From ZC4RG35 sp040878345 (GTDB lineage: Bacteria > Actinomycetota > Acidimicrobiia > Spongiisociales > ZC4RG35): a stretch of 64,000 nt of DNA. The notes beneath the pieces are model-generated. The model worked only from the letters and a program-made list of their open reading frames with translations. It was not told the origin of the DNA and ran no database searches. Of the stretch, positions 24,572-31,907 are shown one piece after another; positions within the stretch are counted from its first letter, which is position 1, and each line of letters starts with the position of its first letter. The stretch is from the NCBI GenBank assembly GCA_040878345.1, contig JBBDML010000019.1:1-64000 (forward strand), in the 5' to 3' direction. A program made the translations under genes and the position numbers.

Positions 24572-25342
24572 ATGTCCAATCTGGTCGCCACTGCGGTGGT
24601 CGTGGGGGTCCTCATCCTCACCTACTGGTTGCTCGCCATGGTGGGGCGGCGATACGTGCGTCGGATGACGGTCCGGGGCTCGGAGAGCGCAGCCCGGGCC
24701 AGGACCCTTTGGATGGTGTTGCGTCGAGTGATCGCAGGGATCTTGGGGGTCATCGGGATACTGGTGATATTCAATGTCTGGGCCCTCAGCCTCACCCCCT
24801 TTGTCGCGGTTGGCGCCGCGATCGCAGCCGCCATCGGGTTTGGGGCCCAGGGTTTCGTCAGAGACGTCCTTGCCGGCTTCTTCATACTCGCCGAGGATCA
24901 GTTCCACGTTGGCGACACCGTGACCATCGCCGGGGCGACGGGGACGGTGGAAGACGTCCAGCTCCGGGTGACGGTCCTACGGGACTTGGAGGGGACGGTC
25001 CACTACGTCCCCAATGGGCAGATCACAGTCACCTCCAACTCGACCAGCCGGTACGCCCAGCCACTCATCGACGTTCCGATCTCCCATCAGGCGGATGTCG
25101 ACAGGGCCCTCGCGGTGATGGCCGATGAGCTGACGAGGCTCACCACCGACCCCGCCTGGTCGGAGAGGATCCGGGACCAGCCGGAGATGCTCGGTGTCGA
25201 CGGTCTCGGTGGATCCAGACTGGTGCTCCTCGGGCGCATGACCACATTGCCCAACGAGAGGTGGTCGGTACGCCGCGAGGCCCTACTGCGAATCAAGAAG
25301 CGGTTCGACAGCGAGGGCATCGACATGGCCAACCTCGACTGA
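24572..25342 (+). CDS. Small-conductance mechanosensitive channel (MscS family)
   Basis: 256 residues, a compact MscS. Three hydrophobic helices occupy about residues 5-110; the pore-lining third helix (AVGAAIAAAIGFGAQGFVRDVLAGFFIL) has the Gly/Ala packing pattern and ends at the family motif FGAQ..VRD. The beta domain follows (FHVGDTVTIAGATGTVEDVQLRVTVLRDLEGTVHYVPNGQI), then a mixed alpha/beta C-terminal domain. It releases solutes during osmotic downshock. It is convergent with the lipid kinase gene (3-nt gap). Confidence 0.93.
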   Translation: MSNLVATAVVVGVLILTYWLLAMVGRRYVRRMTVRGSESAARARTLWMVLRRVIAGILGVIGILVIFNVWALSLTPFVAVGAAIAAAIGFGAQGFVRDVLAGFFILAEDQFHVGDTVTIAGATGTVEDVQLRVTVLRDLEGTVHYVPNGQITVTSNSTSRYAQPLIDVPISHQADVDRALAVMADELTRLTTDPAWSERIRDQPEMLGVDGLGGSRLVLLGRMTTLPNERWSVRREALLRIKKRFDSEGIDMANLD

Positions 25343-25345
25343 CGG

Positions 25346-26278
25346 TCACCCTGGTGGCTGCTCTCCCGCAATTGCCTTGAGCGCAGACGGGACCCACTCG
25401 ATGGTCGCCATCTCGAACATCCCCAACCCTTCACCATCCGCCTGGGCGGCCACCGGCGGGTCCGCCTTGAGCGACAAGCGCTCCACCCCCTCCCAGATCT
25501 CGGCTCCCTTGATCCGGGACAGGTCGCGTCCGGAGAGGGCGTCGAAGGCCACCTGTGGGACGCGGGAGCGCCGGAGACGGTCGAGGGTGAGCACGGTCAT
25601 CGGTTGGGGTGGAGAAGCGGCGAGACGGATCGGGAGCTTCCCGAAGTAGGTGTAGACCTCGCGGAACTGGACCAATGCCGTGGAGACCATCGTGGTTCGC
25701 TCGCCTGCCTTGGCCTCTACCTGCGGCTTGACCCTAGAGAACGAGCCCATGGCAACACCGACCGCGGTCCGGAAGTAATGGATCGACCCGAAACGGTACT
25801 TCCGGTAAGGGTCCTGATCGGCTCGCGCCACCACTTCGGCGTCGAGGCCGACCCCGCAGGCGAATATGGCATGGTGGACCGTCTCCACTGTGCCTCGTGA
25901 CAGGGTCATCCTGGCGACGCCGATGGTCCGGGGAAACGGGATGCGATTGATCAAACGGGCCGCCTTGCCGTGCCGGGACGGGATGCCGAGGAGCCGAGCG
26001 ATGACGTTGGTGGTCCCGGCCGGGATTATCCCCAGGGCCGTCCGGGTGCCTACAACACCCTGGGCGACGTGATGGACCATCCCGTCTCCTCCCATGGCCA
26101 CCACAACTTCCACCTCGTCGGCGGCGGCCTTCGCCGCCATCTCGGCCGCCTCGGTGGCGGTTGATGGCCAGAGGGCGTCGACCTCGTGGGTGCCCGAGAG
26201 GATCGACATCACGTCGCGATGCGACCCGCCGGTGAACTGTGATGCGACCGGGTTGGCGATGACTGCGACACGAACCAC
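25346..26278 (-). CDS. Diacylglycerol kinase-family lipid kinase (YegS/DgkB-like)
   Basis: 310 residues from the GTG at 26278; a longer frame to 26362 would run into the divergent gene. The start is supported by a TACCCT box 8 nt upstream and by the family N-terminus VAVIANPVAS. VVVAMGGDGMVHHVAQGV is the GGDG nucleotide loop and ALGIIPAGTTNVIARLLGIP the second signature. The C-terminal beta domain ends with AQADGEGLGM, where DGE is the conserved substrate-site motif. It phosphorylates diacylglycerol or a related lipid. Cytoplasmic face of the membrane is expected. Confidence 0.9.
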   Translation of the reverse strand: MVRVAVIANPVASQFTGGSHRDVMSILSGTHEVDALWPSTATEAAEMAAKAAADEVEVVVAMGGDGMVHHVAQGVVGTRTALGIIPAGTTNVIARLLGIPSRHGKAARLINRIPFPRTIGVARMTLSRGTVETVHHAIFACGVGLDAEVVARADQDPYRKYRFGSIHYFRTAVGVAMGSFSRVKPQVEAKAGERTTMVSTALVQFREVYTYFGKLPIRLAASPPQPMTVLTLDRLRRSRVPQVAFDALSGRDLSRIKGAEIWEGVERLSLKADPPVAAQADGEGLGMFEMATIEWVPSALKAIAGEQPPG

Positions 26279-26286
26279 TTCGGGTG

Positions 26287-26306
26287 AGGGTACCCCGCTG
26301 TACCCT
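26287..26306. promoter_or_regulatory. Back-to-back divergent -10 boxes
   Basis: TACCCT on the minus strand (26287-26292) and TACCCT on the plus strand (26301-26306) each lie 8 nt from the GTG start of their gene and are 8 bp apart. Polymerase cannot occupy both at once, so the lipid kinase and the ADP-ribosylglycohydrolase homologue should compete for transcription. Confidence 0.5.
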
Positions 26307-26314
26307 GACCGATC

Positions 26315-27310
26315 GTGGACAGGGTCGAAACGGAGGGTGCAGAGCCCGCCTCCAGCAGTCATCAGGAGGCGCTATTCAGCCTGGTGTCGGGTGAGGGCGA
26401 TGGAGTGATGCTGGGCCTGGCGGCCGGGGATGCCGCCGGCGGGGCGTGGGAGCTGGGCTATTCGGCGGTCACCGAGCAGGCGACGGTCATCGCCTATGAG
26501 TTGATCACACATCGAGGCATCGACTCCGAAAGCCTCCGTGTCGCCTTGGAGGATCTCGATGGCTCCACCGAGGAAGAGCCGGTGTACCGGGCGGAGACCC
26601 CGCACTTCAGACGATGGTTGGACCGGCTCAAGGCCGGGGCTCCGGCCCCCTCGGAGGAGCCCAATATCGATGGCGTGGCCAGGGCGACCGTGGTCGGGGT
26701 GGCGTTTCGGCGAGACCCCGCCGCCCTGACCAGGGAGACCATCTCCTTGAGTCGGGTGTTCGATCGTGACGCCTCGAGTCTGGCGGCATCCCTGATCGCG
26801 GCCAATGCCGCAGCTGCATCATGTTTCGGGCAATCGGGCCGCGATCTGATCGCCGGCGTGCGCGAGGCGGTGATGCCGACGCTCACCCAGCTCGGCTTCG
26901 ATGGCCTCGGCTCGATCCGTGACCGGTTGGCGAAAGACCTCGAGGGCCTGATCGGCAAGGTGGGCGTCACCGACGGGGTTGAGGCCCTCGAGACGGTCGG
27001 CGGCGACATCTCCGACCCGCTGCAGGCGGTGGAGGCAGTCCTTCTCCTACTGGCTCCGATGAGCGATCGTTTCCATCTGGCGGTGGAGCAATCGGCGCGC
27101 ATCGGCGGCAGCACGTTGGGTGCCCTCGCCGGGGCGGTGGTGGGCGCCCGGGTCGGGATCAAGGCGTGGCCGTGGGCATTTGCCAATGACACCTGGTTCG
27201 CCGAGATCGGCCGTCGGCTGGTCCGTGGCCCCGACGACCTCGATGGGCTTCCGATCCCCTACGCGGTGGAACAGCATCTCATGTTCGGTCCGCGTCCCGG
27301 GTTCCACTGA
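26315..27310 (+). CDS. ADP-ribosylglycohydrolase-family protein lacking metal-site motifs
   Basis: 331 residues. GVMLGLAAGDAAGGAWELGYS at about residues 31-51 and GGSTLGALAGAVVGARVGIKAWP near the C-terminus mark the DraG/ADP-ribosylglycohydrolase fold. In active enzymes the region after the first motif carries T-D-D and the C-terminal motif reads GGDTDT; here they are replaced by YRAETPH and IGGSTLG, so the Asp residues that bind the two Mg ions are gone. It is probably not a classical ADP-ribosylhydrolase, perhaps a ligand-binding or regulatory homologue. The GTG at 26315 has a TACCCT box 8 nt before it. It overlaps the convergent MFS gene by 32 nt. Confidence 0.75.
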   Translation: MDRVETEGAEPASSSHQEALFSLVSGEGDGVMLGLAAGDAAGGAWELGYSAVTEQATVIAYELITHRGIDSESLRVALEDLDGSTEEEPVYRAETPHFRRWLDRLKAGAPAPSEEPNIDGVARATVVGVAFRRDPAALTRETISLSRVFDRDASSLAASLIAANAAAASCFGQSGRDLIAGVREAVMPTLTQLGFDGLGSIRDRLAKDLEGLIGKVGVTDGVEALETVGGDISDPLQAVEAVLLLLAPMSDRFHLAVEQSARIGGSTLGALAGAVVGARVGIKAWPWAFANDTWFAEIGRRLVRGPDDLDGLPIPYAVEQHLMFGPRPGFH

Positions 27311-28568
27311 CCTCGAGCGCATCTCCCGGGCCCCATCGACGCGGGGTGTCGTCCACGCCTCGCAGAACCCACCAGCCAATGACGATGAAGGCGGCGAGTG
27401 CGCCCATGGCCACGTTGCGCCCGAGACCGATGACATCGACGATGATCGCCCACGTCAGAGGGCCGGCAATGGTGGCGAATCGCCCAACGGTGGCATACAG
27501 ACCGTAGAACTCGCCGAGGTGGCTCGGTGGGGAGACCCTGGTCATCACCAAGCGGTCCGAGGCCCAGGTGGCCCCGAGGGCCACACCCCCGAGGGGCCCT
27601 ATCAACCAGGCGAGCCTGGTCACCCCGGTGACACTCGCCGCTATCCCCATCGAGATAGCGATCACCCAGATCGCCAGGACCACTCTGAGGAGCCGAAGCG
27701 GGCTCAATCGGTCGAGGAGCCGACCCGCTCCCAGACCCCCGATGACCGCGGCAGCGATGGCGACACCCATCAACAAGGTGAAGAAGGAGCGATCGAGGCC
27801 GAGCTCGTCGATGACGAAGATGGCGAGAAACCCGGTGAGAAGGGTGTTGATGGCGTCGGTGTAGAAGAACCTCCCCACCAGGAACCGGATCACCCCCGGG
27901 TAGTTCGAGGCGAGACCCCACGAAGCCAGCACTCGGGCCATCACCTCGCCCGGACCGGGTGCCCGCCCTACCCGGCGAGGGCCTTCCTCGACGAAGACGA
28001 AGGCCGGGACGGCGAAGATGAGGAACGCGATCGCCAGGGCCCTGAAAGTCCCTTCATGCCCCCAGCCGAGGACATCGATGGTGAGCGTGCCTATCCCGAG
28101 CCCGACGAAGGACCCGAAGTAGCCGACCCCGACACCGAGGCCCGAGACCCAACCCCGGTTCTCGGGGGTGCTGACATCGACGAGGAGGGCGTCGTAGACC
28201 ACCGACCCGGTGTTGACCGCCACCACCGCCACCCCGAGGAGGATGAGGGTCAGGGGCACCGGGCCGGTGCCAAGGAAGAATGTGGCGATGACGGCGATCA
28301 CGGTGGTGACCACCAAGGTGGGGAGGCGGGCACCACTGGCGTCGGTCCTGGCCCCGGCCCAGGGGCCCAGGAAGATGACGACCGCCGCCGCCGAGATCTG
28401 GGCCGCGGCCAGGGCGCTGTCCGGAAGGTCGGCGGCGAGCAGCCAGTCGGCGAAGTAGAGCCCCACCACCCCCAGGGCGAAGATGGTGTTGGCCAGGTCG
28501 TAGACCACCCAGGACGAGACCGAGAGTCGACCCGGCCTGGTGGCCGGCCCGCGGGCCGCGTCCGTCAT
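27279..28568 (-). CDS. MFS transporter, UMF1/Atg22-like
   Basis: 429 residues with about twelve hydrophobic helices. The N-terminus VVYDLANTIFALGVVGLYFADWL matches the Y-D-x-A-N/F motif that opens UMF1 (Atg22-like) proteins, and the loop GPWAGARTDASGARLP is the major-facilitator motif between helices 2 and 3. Substrates of the bacterial members are unknown; yeast Atg22 exports amino acids from the vacuole. It lies 7 nt after the alcohol dehydrogenase gene on the same strand, so they form an operon. The 3' end overlaps the convergent gene. Confidence 0.85.
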   Translation of the reverse strand: MTDAARGPATRPGRLSVSSWVVYDLANTIFALGVVGLYFADWLLAADLPDSALAAAQISAAAVVIFLGPWAGARTDASGARLPTLVVTTVIAVIATFFLGTGPVPLTLILLGVAVVAVNTGSVVYDALLVDVSTPENRGWVSGLGVGVGYFGSFVGLGIGTLTIDVLGWGHEGTFRALAIAFLIFAVPAFVFVEEGPRRVGRAPGPGEVMARVLASWGLASNYPGVIRFLVGRFFYTDAINTLLTGFLAIFVIDELGLDRSFFTLLMGVAIAAAVIGGLGAGRLLDRLSPLRLLRVVLAIWVIAISMGIAASVTGVTRLAWLIGPLGGVALGATWASDRLVMTRVSPPSHLGEFYGLYATVGRFATIAGPLTWAIIVDVIGLGRNVAMGALAAFIVIGWWVLRGVDDTPRRWGPGDALEVSGTRDADRT

Positions 28569-28575
28569 GATCTGC

Positions 28576-29652
28576 TCAGAAGGTGACGGCCACCGAGATC
28601 AACTCGTCCCTCCCCAGCAACCCGGCTGCGGCCTGGAGGGCCCTGGAGGCCTCCGACAACGGGAATTGATGTGAGACGAGGTCATCGATCCTCGGGTCGG
28701 TCTCCAATTGGCTGGTGGCCCATTGGTACCCGACGCTCGAGGCGCCCATCGCCCCTTTCATGGTCAACTGCTTGGCCACGATGACGTCCGACAGGAAGTG
28801 GAAGGCCCGGTTGCCCTTCGTCGAGGCGAGGATCACCCGTCCGCCACTCCTCACCAGGTCGAGGGCGGTGAACACGGCTTCGGGATCATCCGACGTGACG
28901 TCGACGACCACGTCGGGTCTCCGACCAAGCGCTCCGGCGATCTCACCGGCGACGTCGGTGTGCTCGGCGTCGATGACCAGGTCGGCCCCAAGGAGACGGG
29001 CCAGCTCGAGCCGGTCCCGGTCGTGTGAGAGGCCGGTGATGCCGACCCAACCGGCGCCGGCCGCTTTGGCCGCGATCAGACAGGCCAGACCACGGGGGCC
29101 GGGCCCGAGGATCAGGACCCCTTCGCCCTGCTGGAGGGCAGGGAGCTCCACGGCCCAGGTGTGGCCGGAGGCGAGGGGGTGGACGAATGTGGCGACTTCG
29201 GCGGGCACGTCGTCGGTCACCGGATGAAGCCGGGCATTGGGGTCCAAATAGAGCAACTCGGCGAGGCCGCCCCAGAGCCCTGGAGGCTCGATCGATGGGA
29301 TCATCCCATAGGAGTTGCTGGGTTTGCGGCTGACGCAGGTCGCCAGGTTCTGTCGGCATCGGTGGCAGATCCCGCACCGGATCCTCGGCTCAACGACCAC
29401 TCGGGTCCCCACCGGGAACGGGACATTGGGCCCCTGAACCGCAACCCGGCCCACCACCTCGTGCCCGGGGACCAGGGGATAGACCACGTCACGGGCTTCG
29501 CCCTTCCACACCTGAACGTCGTTCCCCGACACCCCGGTGGCCTCCACCGCCAGCCATCCGCCATCGTCGCCGCCGACGGCCTCGATGACGGTGTCGGCGA
29601 AGTGTCGCGGCTCTACGAGCATCATGGCCCGCGCCGTTGTCCCTCGGTCCAT
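28576..29652 (-). CDS. Zinc-dependent alcohol dehydrogenase (MDR superfamily)
   Basis: 358 residues. VPGHEVVGRVAV carries the catalytic-zinc His/Glu region, and RIRCGICHRCRQNLATC provides the four Cys of the structural zinc lobe. The Rossmann motif is VLILGPGPRGLACLIAAKAAG, followed by GLSHDRDRLELARLLGAD. Medium-chain reductases of this kind oxidise polyols, glucose or alcohols with NAD(P). The ATG at 29652 has TACACT 8 nt upstream, a leaderless arrangement separating it from the aminotransferase gene before it. It is co-transcribed with the downstream MFS gene. Confidence 0.9.
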   Translation of the reverse strand: MDRGTTARAMMLVEPRHFADTVIEAVGGDDGGWLAVEATGVSGNDVQVWKGEARDVVYPLVPGHEVVGRVAVQGPNVPFPVGTRVVVEPRIRCGICHRCRQNLATCVSRKPSNSYGMIPSIEPPGLWGGLAELLYLDPNARLHPVTDDVPAEVATFVHPLASGHTWAVELPALQQGEGVLILGPGPRGLACLIAAKAAGAGWVGITGLSHDRDRLELARLLGADLVIDAEHTDVAGEIAGALGRRPDVVVDVTSDDPEAVFTALDLVRSGGRVILASTKGNRAFHFLSDVIVAKQLTMKGAMGASSVGYQWATSQLETDPRIDDLVSHQFPLSEASRALQAAAGLLGRDELISVAVTF

Positions 29653-29660
29653 CTGCGGCG

Positions 29661-29666
29661 AGTGTA
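29661..29666 (-). promoter_or_regulatory. -10 box (TACACT), leaderless spacing
   Basis: TANNNT hexamer on the minus strand ending 8 nt before the alcohol dehydrogenase ATG. Confidence 0.4.
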
Positions 29667-29688
29667 AACCCGGGCCGGGGAGTCTCGA

Positions 29689-30870
29689 TCAGAGGGTGTC
29701 GAAGAAGGCGGCGATACGGCTCAGGCCTCTCTCGATGTCCTCCTCGCCCAGCGCATAGGAGAACCGGAGATGACCGGGGGCGCCGAATGCCTCGCCCGAG
29801 ACCACCGCCACCCCGGCGGCTTCGAGGATGTCGGCGGCGAGACGCTCTGAACTGGGATGCCCCTCTCCGAGGAGAGCGGTGACGTCGGGGAAGACGTAGA
29901 AGGCGCCAGCCGGCTCATGGCACCTTATCCCTGGCATGGCGGAGACCCCGGCGTGCATCAGCTTCCGGCGGCGGTCGAACGCCTGTCGCATCTCCTCCAC
30001 CACGTCCTGTGGCCCGGTGAGGGCGGCAAGAGCAGCCTGTTGGGAGACATTGGCCACATTCCCCGAGGCGTGGGATTGATAGCGGGCGGCGGCGTCGACG
30101 ACGTCATTGGGGGCCACCAGCCACCCGACGCGCCATCCGGTCATGGCGTAGCTCTTGGCCACACCATTTACCAGCACCAGGTTCTCCAGGTCAGGGGTGA
30201 TCTGTGCGATCGACGGTGCCACCGGCTCGGCGTATGCCAGCCGTTGATAGATCTCGTCGGCGATCACCCAAGTCCCGGTGGATATCGCCCAGGCGGCGAG
30301 GTCCTCGAGCTCGGTAGTGGTGTACACCGAGCCGCTCGGGTTGGATGGCGACACCAGGATCAAGGCCTTGGTCCGCGAGCCGCGATGGGCCTCCAGGTCG
30401 GCGACCGAGATCTTGAAATCGGTGTCCGCCGTCGACGGGATCGCAACCGGGACCCCGCCGGCCAGCTCGATGGAGGCCGGGTAGGTGACCCAGTAGGGGG
30501 AGGGCACCAGCACCTCATCGCCCGGGTCGAGGATGGCGGCGCAGGCGTTGAATATCGCCTGTTTGGCCCCATTGGTCACCAGCACCTGGCTGGGGTCGGC
30601 AGGCATCCCCGAGTAGCGAAGGGTGTTGTCGGCGATGGCCTCCCTGAGAGGCGCCAGACCGGCGTTGGCGGTGTAATGATGGTTGGCCGGGTCATGGACC
30701 GCGCGTGAAGCGGCAGCCAGGATATGCTCCGGGGTTGGGAAGTCGGGCTCGCCGGCGGCGAACGAGATCACGTCGCGCCCCTCCGCCCTCATCTCACGGG
30801 CGCGGGTGCTGATGGCCAGGGTCACCGACCCCGGGAGCCTGGTCAATCGGTCAGAAGTTCGATCGCCCAC
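29689..30870 (-). CDS. Class I/II aminotransferase, aspartate aminotransferase-like
   Basis: 393 residues. DVISFAAGEPDFPTPEHIL at the N-terminus, TNGAKQAIFNAC (PLP phosphate), LVSPSNPSGSVYT, WVIADEIYQRLAYA and the Schiff-base Lys in AKSYAMTGWRVGWLVAP are typical of subgroup I-gamma enzymes (AspB/AspC). It transfers an amino group between aspartate or another amino acid and 2-oxoglutarate. The GTG at 30870 gives the full N-terminus but no ribosome binding site is seen. The LEA-like gene lies 20 nt upstream on the same strand and may be transcribed with it. Confidence 0.92.
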   Translation of the reverse strand: MGDRTSDRLTRLPGSVTLAISTRAREMRAEGRDVISFAAGEPDFPTPEHILAAASRAVHDPANHHYTANAGLAPLREAIADNTLRYSGMPADPSQVLVTNGAKQAIFNACAAILDPGDEVLVPSPYWVTYPASIELAGGVPVAIPSTADTDFKISVADLEAHRGSRTKALILVSPSNPSGSVYTTTELEDLAAWAISTGTWVIADEIYQRLAYAEPVAPSIAQITPDLENLVLVNGVAKSYAMTGWRVGWLVAPNDVVDAAARYQSHASGNVANVSQQAALAALTGPQDVVEEMRQAFDRRRKLMHAGVSAMPGIRCHEPAGAFYVFPDVTALLGEGHPSSERLAADILEAAGVAVVSGEAFGAPGHLRFSYALGEEDIERGLSRIAAFFDTL

Positions 30871-30890
30871 GGTGGTGCCAACCGGGAAGA

Positions 30891-31241
30891 TCAGGACCCT
30901 TCGGTCTCCTCCTCATCCGCATCGGATGCGGCGTCGGCGGCATCGGACATATGGTCCGAAGCGGTGCCGGCCGCGTGGGACATATGGTCCGAGGCGGTGT
31001 CGGCGGCGTGGGACATATGGTCCGAGGCGGTATCGCCACCGGCCTGAACCCGGTCTTTGACGGTCTCGAATGCCTCCGAAGCGGCATCTTTGACCTTCTC
31101 GACATAGGGCGCAGCCTTCTCAGCCATGTCGCCGGCGGCATCCTTTGCCTTGTCGACGTATGGGGCTGCCTTCTCGCCGACTTCTGATGCGGTTTCCTTC
31201 GCGGTACCGAACCATTTCTTGAGGGTGTCCATGAAACCCAT
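30891..31241 (-). CDS. Small LEA-like amphipathic repeat protein
   Basis: 116 residues, no Cys, mostly Ala, Asp, Glu and Lys. The N-terminal half has two 21-residue-like units containing EKAAPYV(D/E)K(A/V)KDAA; the C-terminal half has three copies of TASDHMS(H/D)AA. Both are 11-residue-type repeats that form amphipathic helices in LEA and YtxH-like stress proteins. The start is secure: AAGGATGAG lies 4-12 nt upstream of the ATG. Likely cytoplasmic or membrane-surface-associated. Function in dehydration or envelope stress is inferred from composition only. Confidence 0.75.
   Translation of the reverse strand: MGFMDTLKKWFGTAKETASEVGEKAAPYVDKAKDAAGDMAEKAAPYVEKVKDAASEAFETVKDRVQAGGDTASDHMSHAADTASDHMSHAAGTASDHMSDAADAASDADEEETEGS
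30946..31036. repeat. 33-bp tandem repeat inside the LEA-like gene
   Basis: Nearly three units beginning CATATGGTCCGA, 33 bp apart, differing at a few positions. Each encodes 11 residues (DHMSHAADTAS type) on the minus strand. The unit length keeps the frame, so copy number can change without breaking the protein. Confidence 0.8.
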
Positions 31242-31292
31242 CGACTCATCCTTCTGTGGTGGGATGCCAACAGTACTCGTCGAGTTGGTGGC

Positions 31293-31879
31293 TCAGTAAC
31301 GGAAGCGGGCGATCACCCGGCCGCCACCGTCCAACAGCAGCACCACGTCGCCGCCGTTGTTCCACACCGCAGAGTCGCCGGGATCCCATCCAGGGTCCGA
31401 GCTGCGGATCGTGACCTCGGCACCGGGGCCGATCATCGACCCCGGGGTGAAGCGATACCGGTGGCGGGACGACTCGTCACGCAGGACCCATCCGGCGAGA
31501 TCCACGGGAGCCGTGCCCCGATTGACCAACACCACGACCTCGTCATCCAGCGTTTCCTCGTCGGGCCCGGGAGGGTCGGCAACCAACCCGGAACCATCGA
31601 TCGCGATCTGGGGAAGGACACCCGTTCCGCAGACGTCATCGGCCCAGAGGCCTGCTCCGGTTTGGAAGGCAGTGCCTTCGGCGTCGATCAATAAACGGTC
31701 GTTCGGGCCCTCTCTGGTGTGACCGCGATGGCCGAGGCTGACCGGCTCCAGGTCACGGTGGCCCCTTGGCCGACCGTGTTGGTGGCGGCAGGGGCCGCGG
31801 TGGTGGTGACGGTGTCGGTAGGGGTTCAGGCTGTCAGAGACGCGGCCAACAGCACCCTGACGACACCGATTCTCCTCAC
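31293..31879 (-). pseudogene. Decayed secreted nuclease/lamin-tail protein
   Basis: A GTG at 31879 begins a lipoprotein-like leader MRRIGVVRVLLAASLTA; the next codon, where the lipobox Cys should be, is TGA (31826-31828). Reading past it gives a Thr/Pro/Ala linker (TPTDTVTTTAAPAATNT) and then a second TGA at 31688-31690. In a different frame, a segment with AFQTGAGLWADDVCG resembles the end of a thermonuclease (SNase) domain. A lamin-tail domain (DEVVVLVNRGTAPVDLAGWV onward) follows, ending at 31293. The gene has therefore lost most of its nuclease domain and carries a nonsense codon and a frameshift. Confidence 0.6.
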
Positions 31880-31895
31880 AAGTCCAAGCTAGACA

Positions 31896-31901
31896 TACCC
31901 T
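31896..31901 (+). promoter_or_regulatory. -10 box (TACCCT), leaderless spacing
   Basis: Ends 6 nt before the ATG of the sugar dehydrogenase gene. Confidence 0.45.
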
Positions 31902-31907
31902 GGGCCG

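Noticed and set aside
27120..28586. 488-codon plus-strand ORF opposite the MFS transporter
   Set aside because: Asp/Gly/His-rich composition is what antisense of a high-GC membrane gene gives; the minus-strand frame has clear transporter motifs.
30946..31036. Short repeated units as a CRISPR array
   Set aside because: The units are contiguous without spacers, in frame and coding for a helical repeat.
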